From Pegoplata infirma (lineage: Eukaryota; Arthropoda; Insecta; Diptera; Anthomyiidae), in assembly GCA_963921195.1 (NCBI GenBank), contig OY992536.1, positions 174,352,995 through 174,416,994 of the forward strand: a stretch of DNA of 64,000 nucleotides, given 5' to 3'. Numbering within the stretch: the first letter of the stretch is position 1; each line of letters starts with the position of its first letter. The notes under the pieces are model-generated. The model did not search any database. It had not been told where the DNA came from and saw only the letters and a list, made by a program, of their open reading frames with translations. A program made the position numbers and the translations under genes. Of this stretch, positions 30,061-40,647 are shown in pieces.

Positions 30061-31451
30061 CCCAGGTAAAAATCGTCACATATGCACACATATGGACATG
30101 TATGGATTCATATGTGAACATGTATGATGACATATGAAACATATATGAACATGAATGCTTCATATGACATCATATGTGGAATCATACATTCTTACAACGT
30201 GTAATGTTTGAAGTCGTAAACGAAGACTATGAAAACATTCCCATATCTGGTTTTGTTTATTGTCACAGACATGATCAAATATTGATTTCGTTACAAAATT
30301 GCAGGCATTCATTACTTTTAGCCGAGTTGAACAAGAAGATTTTTAAGAATTGTAGTGATAAGTTCAGATACTTTGCTTTTTGGAAGCAAAATAGGAGAAC
30401 ATGGAATTGTTTATAGATTTTATTCTTATTTTTGGGTACAGTTGTGATGCCATTATAAGGAAACTTTTAGAACTTCCCACCTAGAAAAAGTTAAACAGAA
30501 TGTTTTCCTTTGAATGGCTTCAATTCCTAAAAACCTTAAAAGACGAACAAATGAACCATTAATTCATCATAAAAGCCATTTTTGAAAATCATTATCCGCT
30601 ACGGAATAATTTTTCTTAGAAAATATCGGCATATTTGTGTATACGACTAAAAAAAGGGCATGATAAATTTTGGAAGTGTGTATTAATTTAAAAAATCTTG
30701 ATTTTTTTTTGTTACAAATTTTGCAATAATTTTCTAGATTTCTTTTTGGTACTAAACTATTTTTAAAATAATTTAAATGATTGCTTTTTTATTCCTTTTG
30801 TTTTATTTTTCTTTGTCAAAAATTGTTAGTTCTTTTTTGCTTTCAAAATTTTGAAACTTCAAACAAAAAAAATATTTGAAACATTTTAAAGCAAAATAAT
30901 ATCATCTTTTTCATACAAAATTTGCGGAATATAAAAGGTAAAATATATGCAAAATAAATTAAGATTAATCTTGTAATAATTGTCTTTATTAATTACAGCT
31001 CAATTTCATTTTTTATTTGGAAAAAGACAGCAGCTTCGTGAATCAACATTTGATACGCGATATCAAAGGTTCAAAACAATACAAATCCGTGAATCTTCCA
31101 TTGACAGGATGAGTAAGATAAACTGCTGCACAACGCAATGGAATCTTAAAAAACGCCAGCAAATTCTTTACTAAACTTTAAAACGCGTCGCGTAAATTAA
31201 ATCTTCTAGTTTAGATTTTTTTAAAATTAATTTTATTTGACAATAAACTATTTTATTAAATATTAAATAATATTTTTTAAATCATTTAGAATACAAAATA
31301 ATATGAACGTATAAAATGCGAATACATGCGAACATACATACATTAGCATATATGTTCATATGTCTACATATTACCTCAATTTTCGTCCATGCAGATATAT
31401 GGGGTATCATATGTGTTCATACGTGTACATATGTGACAATTTTTAACCGGG
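30061..31451. mobile_element. CATATG-rich inverted-repeat element (1.39 kb)
   Basis: Ends CCCAGGTAAAAATCGTCAC and, inverted, CCCGGTTAAAAATTGTCAC, then CATATG on both sides (21 of 24 positions match). It interrupts the Penelope-type unit between TTTAATAG and AGGAGAATATCC; the direct unit at 29450-29466 is the empty site and implies a 2-base AG duplication. Both subterminal regions (30075-30180, 31310-31435) are packed with CATATG, CATGTATG and ACATATG motifs, as expected of transposase-binding repeats. The inside has two unidentified frames (30174, 30980). Confidence 0.78.
30174..30416 (+). CDS. Unidentified 80-codon frame in the CATATG element
   Basis: I do not recognise this protein. It has mixed composition (a CRHSLLLAELNKK segment, several Cys and His, WNCL at the end) and is less A/T-biased than the surroundings, so it may be part of a decayed or intron-split gene carried by the element. 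Downstream at 30980-31000 there is TTAATTACAG, a plausible splice acceptor, before a second frame of 64 codons. No start context or promoter was identified. It could equally be chance. Confidence 0.2.
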   Translation: MWNHTFLQRVMFEVVNEDYENIPISGFVYCHRHDQILISLQNCRHSLLLAELNKKIFKNCSDKFRYFAFWKQNRRTWNCL

Positions 31452-31571
31452 AGGAGAATATCCTAATAAAGAAAGTAGAGTTATCATAAGTACTTGTTAT
31501 GTTAATTCATAATGGGGAACATGAAAAGGCCTCGAATCAGAATAAACTCTTTTTCATTGCACAATTAAAAG

Positions 31572-33527
31572 CAGACACCGGATTTTAAAAACCGAAAACA
31601 CAAAATTTAAAGTTTTCATCAAAAATAAAAAAAAATTATTGTGTTCAAGGAGTATCAATACTAAAGAGATCTGAACTCACTCTTCTTCTGTAAAAGCCGC
31701 TCTTAAATTCCTTTTGCTAAGTCCGCCATCGAACTGGACGTTTGATCAAACCAAAAAAAATCCCTTAAGTTTGATATAAACAAAAAAAAGTGTTGCAGTT
31801 TGGCGATTTTCAGACTAAAGCTAGCGTTTTTTTTTTGCATCTAGCTGTAAAAAAAGTTTTTTTTGTGGATTATCGGGAAATCCAATGACTTTTTATTTGC
31901 TGACAATTTGTTTTAAACACTTTTAAAGGTATTTCCTAAATAATATTAACATAAAAATTATAAATTGATAAATTTTTTTTAAATTGATTAAGCGCTTTTT
32001 CGATATAAAAAGTTAGCATTATTTGTCAAACCAACAATGTTAATTTAACATTATCGTATTTTCCTCGTCTAACAGTTTTCGTACCTTCTGTTAAAAAGTT
32101 TCGAAATATTAAGAGCGGGAGACAAAGAGCTTGTTGTGTTCCAAATAAAATATTTTTCTGTAATATTGTTTTGTGTATTCATCGCAAGTTCAAAATATAT
32201 TTTTCTTTCAAAAACATAAAAATATAAAGTACACAAAAATCGTTTTCCATAAAATTTGAAAAAGATATTTATCGTACAAAAAAAAAAACAAAAAAAAAAT
32301 GTTTTTTTTTGTTTGTATCAACAAATACATAATTGGAAATATGGATGTTTATTTAAATAAACTTGTGATATGTATTGAATCCTTCATATCTTTGTCCATT
32401 TTGGTCTGATAAATTGGAGTAGCACACGATTGGAAACGTATTTAGGACGTCCATTTAATAAATTAAAGAGTTTGTGATCTTGTAAAACCTTTTTGTCCAG
32501 ATAAACAATATGGTCAATGTGATAGATGAATTGTAGAATGTTAGTGTAACAAACCCCTAGTATTTAGTAAGTCTCTATTTGGAACCACTTAGCTACTGTA
32601 AGTTCTCCAAGTTCCTGAACATGTAACGATGCTTTTGTCCCTTAAATGTTGATATTTAGGGGCAGAAGCCTCTTTACATGTCAAGCGAAATTTCGGCCAA
32701 GAAGCTGGTTCCGAGATCCAAAAAAAAAGAATCACTGCTATAAAGTAACACTGATGGTTCCGAGATCCAAATTTTCTTAAAAGTCACTGCGGAACCTAAA
32801 AAGCTAACTAATCGTCAAAGAGCAAATTTGTTCACAAATAAAAAGCAAGGAGAGGCATAAGTGTTTAATTTTGTATGGCGTAACTTTTATTAGGTCGCTG
32901 AGAAGCAATATTAAGGGATAATCCATTCGAAAGAAAATGTACGGTCGTCAATGGGCCCTTCAACGACCACTAGCAATACTTGTCCAAGAGTTTTTCGCAA
33001 TTATTTTTATTTACATAAAAGAAAGGGTAAATGTGCTAAAAATGAATTGTTAAGTGTGAGGGTAACGAAAGTCTTGTTACCAGTAAGTCTCTTAAGTCCT
33101 TAAAGTTTGTGAAAAAATAATATCTATTTCAGGGACAAATAAATTCATACTTGCCAAGCGAAATTAGGAACCAGAAAGGGCTTTAGGGATCCAAATTCTT
33201 GTTAAATTACTATTATTTAGTTGCAGATTGTTATAATCATAACGAAATCCAAATAGCTTTGGACTACCAATCGTAAGATTCCATATTTTAACTCTGTAAA
33301 AATATGTTGCATACATAACAAAATGCAAACCAATGTTGTTTAAAGCATCCCAAATTTTTACTACGCCGCAAACATCAATTTCCATCGGAGTTTCGAAAAT
33401 CGAAAATATGTATTTTGAATTTTGAAAATAACAAAAATTCAAATAATAATAAAAAAATATGTAAATCAATATTGAACAATCAAAAAAAAAAAAACGTTTT
33501 ATTTTTTGTACTTTTGATAAATATCTT
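31572..33527. other. Inner part of the nested block, origin unclear
   Basis: Lies between the Penelope-type trio and the resumption of the foldback arm. A short direct repeat GGTTCCGAGATCCAAA occurs at about 32707 and 32756, and CAAGCGAAATT with GGGATCCAAATTC returns near 33155-33195, so a diverged tandem duplication of several hundred bases is likely. CACTGCGGAACC at 32795 resembles the foldback's end. At 32240-32290 and 33485-33530 there are weak inverted copies of GATATTTATC with A runs. No gene. Confidence 0.45.
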
Positions 33528-33695
33528 TTTGAAAAACGAAATTTTTTTGTTAAAAAACTGACTCGAAATCAGCAAATCTTTAACGACATTTTGCAACAAA
33601 AACTGTATCATACATCGAAAAACGGAGTACGCCATTCGAATCAGCATGTCCGAAATATAAAGAAACTCTTGTTTATTTTTTAGTGTTCCGCAGTG

Positions 33696-34009
33696 TATTT
33701 AAAGAGCTTTGGCAGAATTTCCCAACTGAACACATGGTATGGAATAACTTAAATTTCTGTGCTTAAATTAAAACGATGAAACGGATGGAAGAGAAACTAT
33801 ATCATATATTATTGTAAGATTATAGTTAGACTATGTGTGTGCTAGTGTGTGCATTTGGTTCTGAAAAGAATACAATATGCAAAAAAAGTATTGAAAATGT
33901 TCAAAAAAATATTAAAAGGTTACTTAATTTTAATTTTTAATGACCATATAAGCATGTAAGCAGTGGTGTATACAGATGTGGGGGTCCTGGAAAATTGGAT
34001 AAGCCCCAA
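33696..34009. other. Intergenic, no feature seen
   Basis: A+T-rich sequence with no repeat or gene recognised. CAGTGGTGTATACAGATG at 33961 may begin a repeat that includes the next entry. Confidence 0.4.
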
Positions 34010-34215
34010 TATTGATGAAACAAAATATTGTTGAAAAAAAAATTCATGAAATAAAATATTGATGAAAAAAATATTGATTACAAAAAATATTGATTAAAAA
34101 AAAAAAAATATTGATGAAAAAAAAAATTATGAAAAATAATTATGTTAAGTTTTATTCACCAGCCAGTGAATATGGTTTTTCTTCACCACGAGGTGAATTA
34201 TTATCCAAGTTACGA
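34010..34215 (+). repeat. A-rich tract plus palindromic module, second copy
   Basis: ATATTGATGAAAAAA-type units (34010-34130) followed by AATTATGTTA, then TTCACCAGCCAGTGAA (34155-34170), TTCACCACGAGGTGAA (34182-34197) and TTATTATCCAAGTTACGAAC. It parallels 10640-11012 over its whole length. Confidence 0.85.
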
Positions 34216-35016
34216 ACACCAGTTTCTCACTGTCACGTCAATGTTATGAAAATCACTCACGCATCACTCGTGTAAATCATGCAAATCATGTGACCATCGC
34301 CCACCAATATTTTAGTAGAAATAATGAAAAAAATTAAAAAAATTTCGATTTTTCAGATGCTGGTTTTGTTCTTTAAAGAGGAAAATTTTCCCTAACCCCC
34401 CTATGACCGGTTTTGGTCCAAACTTCAGGAGTCTAGTTCACTTGAATAGCGCTTTAAGCAGGTTGGCGGATAGATGTTATCTTTAAAATCTCGGTCAAAT
34501 CTTTCCAAACAGCTGATAAATCTGCAAAAAATTTTTAAAAAAATTAGCTAATTTTATCAAAATAAATCTGCTGATTTGACCTGGGAAATCTGTTGATTTT
34601 TGCTGAAAAACCTGCAATTTCAGATAAAAAATTTGTTCATTTAAATCGGTTGTTTTAAGCAGACTTGATTTGGGAATCTGTGTCAATTTACTGATAAATC
34701 TGCTATTTAACCTTAGGCCATTGATAAATATGCTGATTTGAACCGATTTGGTTTGTCATATTCCTGAAAATTGTTTTTTTTAAAAACTTTCTAAATATTA
34801 AGGAATATATTTAATAAAATTAACACTTAAGAAATCTATATATTATTCCAAAAAAACCTAGTGCAGGAATTCGTAATCAATACTAAAATTTTTTACTAAT
34901 ATAATTGAAAACCAGTAAAAATTACTAATTTTCGTACATTGAAGATACTAAAAAACTACTGTACTACTGGTAATTAGTAACCTTTTAGTAGATTTGGGTA
35001 CTAAGTCACTTACTAA
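34216..35016. other. Intergenic, short motif repeats
   Basis: 34235-34310 has CACTCACGCATCACTCGTG motifs as in the CGTGAG-rich elements at 12000 and 56400. 34490-34740 holds at least eight variants of AAATCTGCTGATTT. 34895-35005 holds direct and inverted ACTAATTACTGG/TACTAAT variants. No gene. Confidence 0.45.
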
Positions 35017-35135
35017 GGCTCTTATTCATAATACTTATAACAGACGTATTGTAGGTTTATTTGACAATTGTTCCTGCAATATCTGTCAAATAAACCTACT
35101 TTAAATATATTTTAGGTTTTATGAATAACCACATA
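35017..35135. mobile_element. Small foldback MITE (intact copy)
   Basis: GGCTCTTATTCATAATACTT and GTAGGTTTATTTGACA on the left are mirrored as TGTCAAATAAACCTAC and TTTTATGAATAACC on the right, with loop CCTGCAATATC. A second copy at 59660-60240 is split by a 460-bp insertion in this loop, so the two copies document that insertion. Confidence 0.75.
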
Positions 35136-35379
35136 AAACTTTAGCTGTAAAATAATTTTGAGGGTATAACAGCAAGCGGTGGGGGGAAAGATAAAAGGAA
35201 AAAAAGAAAGTAAAAGAAGAAAAAAAAAGAAGAAGAAAACTTTTAACAAAATTTTCAAAAGGAAAAAAATCTTAAAATCCAAAAATTTTTAATGGAAAAA
35301 AATTTAAATTTTTTGAAGGAAAAATCTAAAAAATTTATAGGAAAAATCTGAAAATTTTTAAAGGAAAACTGTGAGAAAA
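35136..35379. repeat. Purine-rich tract
   Basis: 35180-35260 is almost pure A/G (GGAAAAAAAGAAAGTAAAAG type), followed by loosely repeated GGAAAAATCTAAAAATTTT. A similar purine tract lies at 37365-37445 in the hAT-type element. Confidence 0.6.
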
Positions 35380-35695
35380 TGTTGCAGAATCTGAGTCTTT
35401 TTCTTTAGGAAAAATGTCTCAGAATCTGAGACTTTTTCTATTGGAAAAACGCTTCAGAATCTGAGACTTTTCTATGGAAAAAGGCCTCAGAATCTGAGAC
35501 TTTTTCTATAGGAAAAACGCCTCAGAATCTGAGACTTTTTCTAATGGAAAAACGCCTCAGAATCTGAGACTTTTTCTATAGCAAAAACGCCTCAGGATCT
35601 GAGACCTTTTCTTTAGGAAAAACACCTCAGAATCTGAGACTTTTTTAATAAAAAAAAAATTCTCTGAATCCGAGAATTTTTCTATATGTCTCAGT
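35380..35695 (+). repeat. 35-base tandem array with palindromic units
   Basis: About nine units start at 35385, 35420, 35455, 35488, 35523, 35558, 35593, 35628 and 35661. Each unit carries the perfect palindrome CTCAGAATCTGAG and the near-palindrome TTTTTCTATAGGAAAAA, joined by CGC. Dispersed copies of the same two motifs are seen at 11200-11470 and 37560-38770. Confidence 0.9.
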
Positions 35696-36526
35696 ATCCC
35701 TTTTGCTGGTTGTTTCTCTATGGCAGTAAACAAACAATGGGACGGACCGAAAAACTGAACCCATTATTTATTAATATTTTGACCTCCTGAATTTGATTTC
35801 ACTATCAAAACTGAATTTTATTGTAGGGTTTTCTTGTTTTCTTACAAGGAAAATCTTCAAAGTGAACATACGTAATTTCTTTGAAATTTATGCCCATGAA
35901 AGACAACAAATATCTAACATCGACCTGTCTGAGCTTATTGGTCTTAATTTAGTTTTAAAGTGTTAAACGGGAGTCAAAAATTACTGATTTTTAGTAATTT
36001 TAACTTTTAGTTACATTGATGCCACATATATCAGATCCGTTTCATTTGAAAAAAAAATTTTGGCGTCTATTTGAGACATTTTATTTGTTGCATAATTGTT
36101 TTTGTTAAAAATGTATAGTTTTTGTTAAACTATATAGTCTTTGTAAAACAAATTCATTGTTGGTACTATTTTCTATTTAAATTAAGTAATCACATCCCAG
36201 TCTGCACAGTTTCGAGGCGACAATTTTTTCGAAGTTTTTTCGAGGCTTTTCCGCAATAACGATTCGAAGTCGATATTATATACAGTCGATATTTTAACGT
36301 TTCTCGAACTCATATTTTTATTGAAAAGCTAATCGATTTCGAAATGATTTCCAATCTACATTTTAGGAATTCTCGTATTTGTTGTTCCATAAAAAAATAT
36401 TTCTTTCAATATAACATCGAGTTTTAGTTTTATTAAATTTTACAAAAATTTCACAAAAATTTTACTTTTATTATTAAAAAAAATAATATTTAACACTAGA
36501 ACAATAAAAAAAAAATAAAAAAAAGA

Positions 36527-36604
36527 AATCCGCGACCGGGGTTTGAACCAAGGCCAAAAATCTACAAATCATAAGCTGCCGAACCTGCTAACCAACAAGG
36601 CAAT
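36527..36604 (-). ncRNA. tRNA-like module (pseudo-tRNA / SINE-type promoter)
   Basis: Minus strand has an A-box-like TGGTTAGCAGG (36594-36584) and a B box GGTTCAAACCCC (36549-36538), 35 bases apart, which is the spacing of an RNA polymerase III tRNA promoter. Acceptor-stem ends GCCTTGT and TCGCGGA do not pair and the T stem has mismatches, so this is not a working tRNA. A tRNA-derived promoter is more likely. Confidence 0.6.
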
Positions 36605-36814
36605 AAACAACTTGAATTTTGTTTGTACTAATATATATTTTGAAATAAAAATATTTTCAAATTGGGAGAAGTATGTCAAAACAAAATAAAATTATTATAA
36701 AAACAGGGTAATTCAAATAATAATACAAATTATAATTTAAGGGCAATTCAAATAATAATAAAAGATTCAAATTTTAGTAAAAGTAATTTAAAAAAACTAC
36801 TTTATTATCAAACT

Positions 36815-36884
36815 TTGGCTGAAGGAGTACGGCGTTGAACCAGTAAACTGGGAAATCTGAGTTCAAATCTCAAGTGAGGCAGAT
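36815..36884 (+). ncRNA. Second tRNA-like module, opposite strand
   Basis: GAGTTCAAATCTC (36859-36871) is B-box-like, preceded by GTACGGCGTTGAACCAGTAA and ACTGGGAAATCTGA as in tRNA-derived SINE heads, and followed by AAGTGAGGCAGAT, which aligns with GGTCGCGGATTT of the first module. It forms the other arm of the foldback. Confidence 0.45.
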
Positions 36885-37303
36885 AAAAATAGTAATTAGT
36901 AAAAATTAAATTTAAAGAATAAATAAATTGAAATAGTAAAAATTAGTTAATTGTAAGTAAGTAGTAGTAAGTAAAAAAAATATTTTTTTTAATTCTTACC
37001 GTTTTTAAAACAATTAACTAAATTATTAAAAAACAAATGTATCGAAATTCATGAAATTTTTTGATTAAAAATCGAATCGAATCCTGTACCAATACCCGAT
37101 TCTATATCACCTTGCATGCCACATAGGAGAACACGATTTATATCGACATTATATCGAACTCGATATCGATGAAATTCTTAGAGAAAACGATTCTTTTTCG
37201 AATCGATATCGACTCATTTTGCATACTGGGATGAATTTTTATTGGCAGTTTTTCTTACAGGTCGGGTTTCATCCGAACTTAAAAAAAAATATTTTTATTA
37301 GTG

Positions 37304-40300
37304 CTGGCGCGGATCCAGGGGGGGGAGAATGGGATTTCTCCCCCCCAAAATGATTTCGAAAGAAAAAAAGAAAGGAAAGGAAAAGGGGAAAGGGGAAAAA
37401 AGAAAAAAAGTAGGGGAAAAGAAAGGAAAGAAAGATAGAAAGAAAATGCCAGAATGTAAAAAATTCTTAGGGCATTTATTTTTTTAATTAAAAAATTATC
37501 TCAAATTTTATAAAAAATTTCTTATTACATTTCTTTAGAAAAATTCCCTTAGCACCTAAGAATTTTTCCTAAAAAAAATGTTTCAGAATCTGCCACAAAT
37601 ATTAAGGCAAAAATATCTCAGAATCAGATAACATTTCTACAAGAAAAACGCCTTTTTTTATATCTTTTTTTAATTTTTTTTATAGAAAACTTCTTGAGAA
37701 TGAGAATTTTTCTATTTGAGAAATCTTTTAAATATGCGAATTTTTCTATAGGAAAAGATTATCAAGATTTATTAATTTTCTTTATAGAAAACAGGTTTTT
37801 TATAACTTTTCTATAGAAAACTATAGAATATTCTGAAAATTTGTCTATAGGAAATGTGAAATATGTAAATATTTTAATAATAATTTTTCTATATGAAAAA
37901 TGTTTAAAAATCTAAGAAATTTAAAACATTAGATGGCATTAAAATCCTAAAATTTTTCTATCGATTTAAGTTTTATTCTTTTCTGAAAAAAATGTTTGCC
38001 TTTTTAGGGCATACATTTTTAAAATGTATAGCACACCTTAAAAAACCTATAAAAATTTGCATTTTTTTTGACTGGAATAGAACACAACATACAGAAATAC
38101 TCTGCCCTGTATTTTTTAACAGCTGTTATGAGAAAACAACACAGAAAAAGTCAGCTGTTGTATAAGGCAATTTCAACCCCGTGATTTTTTACGGGGTAAA
38201 AAGTGCAACTTTTTTGCATTTTATGGGGCAGACATTTTTAGAAAAGAACACGATATTCTTTATAAGGGTTGACATTTTTTTTCGAAAAGAACACAAAAAC
38301 ACAATTTTCGGGGCGAAATGCAAAAAAAGGCACATTTTTTTGCCAGAAAAGAAAACACCATTAGAAAAGTGTATCAAAATTTCTTCATAAAATGTTTTTG
38401 AGCTAATAATTTTTTAGTGTCAGATAATATTCTTTTATGAAATATGATCTAATAATATTTTTATACGAACAAGTTCTTAAAATCTGAGAATTACATTAAA
38501 ATATAAGCATTATTTCAGAGATTTTTTATAAGAAAGAAACATTAGAATTTGAAAATTTTTTATATAAATAATGCCTCGGATTCTAAAAATCGGAGACATT
38601 TTCTATAAGAAAATTTTGATTCTGAGAGTTTTTCTTAAGAAAATACGATCTGAAAATTTAAGAACTTTTTTATATCAAAGTTTTAGAATCTGAACATTTT
38701 TCTAAAGGCAAAAATCGCAGAAATGGGTTATTTTTCTATATGAAAACTGTTTTAGAATGTTTTTGTTTTTTATATAGAATTTTTGTATAAAACTTTACGG
38801 GTCTTTTCACATTTGTGACTAGCTATGACTGAGTATAGAGTTAAAACACCTCAATTCAAACGAAAAAAGTAGAATTTTTGACCTTACCCCTTTAGAATTT
38901 GATGAAACTTGGAATATTGTTGGGCCCTTACAAAAAAATCATAGTGCCAAAATTTTGGACTTCTGGTACTTTTTCTTCCCGAGATATGGGGTCTTGAAAA
39001 TTGGCAAAATCGTATATATTTGAGAAAAGTGTTCTGAGATAAATAAAGATAACTCGAAAAGTAATTACAATACACGTCTCAGTCAGGTCGCATATAATAG
39101 GTAATAAGACAGCCTTTAAAATGGCATTCCCCAAGATTTTTTTTGAAAAAGGTCAAAGGTCATTGGTTTTAACCTTAATTTTTGGAGAGCTATATCTCAA
39201 AAAACGATATTTTTAAAATTTTGGAAAAAATATATGTGATTAAGAATCATCTATACTACTTAAGTTTAAATTTTCAGGATGGAGACTTCATTGGAACTTT
39301 TTATATTAATAGAAACGTTGTGACAGGAAAGAAAAAGCGGTGTAATTTCCCTTAGAAAAAAAATATTTTTTTTTGTCTTTGAAATTCTGGTACCAAAGTT
39401 CATTTTTCTGAATGTTTTTGACGTGCTGAGTCCAAATATGACCTTTGAACTGGCCTATTGCTATTACTTTTCAAGATATATGCACCTAAATTTTCAAAAA
39501 TAACACAGCAATAGCATTTTAGCAATTTTCACATATTTATGTGCAGATGTCTCGAAAACTAATAGCGATAGGCCAGTTCAAAGGTCATATTTGGACTCAG
39601 CACGTCAAAAAAATTCAGAAAAATCAACTTTGGTACCAGAATTTCAAAGACAAAAAAAAATATATTTTTTTTCTAAGGGAAATTACACCGCTTTTTCTTT
39701 CCTGTCACAGCGTTTCTATTAATATAAAAAGTTCCAATGAAGTCTCCATTCTGAAAATTTCAACTTAAGTAGTATAGATGATTCTTAATCACATATATTT
39801 TTTCCAAAATTTTAAAAATATCGTTTTTTTAGATATAGCTCTCCAAAAATTAAGGTTAAAACCAATGACCTTTGACCTTTTTCAAAAAAAATCTTGGGGA
39901 ATGCCATTTTAAAGGCTGTCTTTTTATCTATTATTTGCGACCTGACTGAGACGTGTATTGTAATTACTTTTCGAGTTACCTTTATTTATCTCAGAACACA
40001 TTTGTCAAATATATACGATTTTGCCAATTTTCAAGACCCCATATTTCGAATACTGGAATGACCAGATGCCTGAAAAATTGGCAAAATCTCTTTTTTGTTA
40101 AAGTAAACATCAGTACTTAATTTCATTAAATTTTGAGGGGGTGCGGTCAACTCCTCGGTTGAAGTGAAGTGCTTTTGCTCTATAGGTCCGTTTATTTGAC
40201 TATAAACGGTCTTGCTAAGGAAGTAAATCGGCCCGTCAGGATTCCCTCGTGAAAATGTTTCTTGAGATAAAAATGTTCCCCCAAATCCAAAAGGTTAAAT

Positions 40301-40383
40301 CCGCGCCTGATTTAAATACTATACCTTTAAGTTGGTGTTTTTTTAGGTTTTCCCCCCAAATGAAATTTCTGGATCCGCGCCTG
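37304..40383. mobile_element. hAT-type element (3.1 kb) with 8-bp duplication
   Basis: Ends CTGGCGCGGATCCAG and, inverted, CAGGCGCGGATCCAG (14 of 15), followed by G runs and ATGGGATTTC / AAATTTCATTTGGGG. Identical flanks TATTAGTG lie at 37296-37303 and 40384-40391. This is the hAT signature. No transposase: the inside is A/G tracts, loose TTTCTATAGGAAAA repeats, and a 1-kb palindrome at 38985-40045. A second hAT-like end (AAATCCGCGCCTG) sits inside at 40300-40312. Confidence 0.87.
38985..40045. repeat. Near-perfect 1-kb palindrome
   Basis: Arms of about 510 bases (38985-39500 and 39535-40045) with only scattered changes around a 35-base spacer. Landmarks: GGTCAAAGGTCATTGG (39150) mirrored as CCAATGACCTTTGACC (39863), GTAATTTCCCTTAGAAAA (39341) mirrored near 39675, TTTGAACTGGCCTAT (39444) mirrored at 39568. 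The similarity suggests a recent inverted duplication. The frames inside are arm shadows. Confidence 0.9.
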
Positions 40384-40647
40384 TATTAGTGTGTCCAAAA
40401 TAAAATAAGGCAAAAATTCAAAGAAGTTCGAAACATTAGTGTCTTCATTTCTAAACCATTTTTATGCTTGATTATATTCTTGTTTATGAGCTTTATTCCG
40501 CTTTGAACATACGGTTCCCCCACCCCATTCCTATTTCCCTACTATGGAGGAATATAGGTTTCGAATGAAACCGATCTGTTATATGTGGCATCAATATAAA
40601 GTACCAAAACTTTAAAATAACTGAAAATGGGTAATTTTTAACCCCGT

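Larger units (their letters stand above)
29360..31571. mobile_element. Penelope-type repeat trio with hammerhead ribozyme
   Basis: Unit 1 (29360-29880, sense minus) starts GCAATGAAAAAGAGTTTATT and holds a full hammerhead motif. Unit 2 (29881-29992) repeats the start, lacks 37 bases, and stops at TTTTGGC. From 29993 the unit continues in inverted orientation to about 31571, ending TTTTTCATTGCACAATTAA, interrupted by an insertion at 30061-31451. The direct-direct-inverted order, short LTR-like units and embedded ribozyme match Penelope-like elements. No reverse transcriptase or GIY-YIG sequence remains. Confidence 0.75.
25093..33695. mobile_element. CACTG-ended foldback element, heavily nested
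   Basis: Left arm 25093-25593 and right arm 29077-29355 plus 33528-33695 are inverted copies. The left starts CACTGCGTGACAAAAC and the right, inverted, CACTGCGGAACACTAAAA. Shared inner blocks include TTCGAATGGCGTAC and TTTTCATCATGATGG (inverted). The flanks share TAT, a possible 3-base duplication. The element at 55759 has similar CACTGTGCTACAAAA ends and a TAA duplication. Insertions: 25594-26094, 26336-29064 and about 29356-33527. Confidence 0.75.
36194..37231. mobile_element. CATCCCAGT-ended foldback with two tRNA-like modules
   Basis: Left end CATCCCAGTCTGCACAG and, inverted, CATCCCAGTATGCAAAA. Subterminal regions are rich in TCGAAT, ATCGAT and ATATCGA motifs in both arms. The arms carry tRNA-like segments in opposite orientation (next two entries). 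No coding sequence. Confidence 0.7.

Noticed and set aside
35380..35695. 35-base regular repeats as a CRISPR array
   Set aside because: No distinct spacers: the whole unit repeats, and the DNA is eukaryotic.
36527..36884. Functional tRNA genes
   Set aside because: Acceptor and T stems do not pair; only promoter-box resemblance remains.
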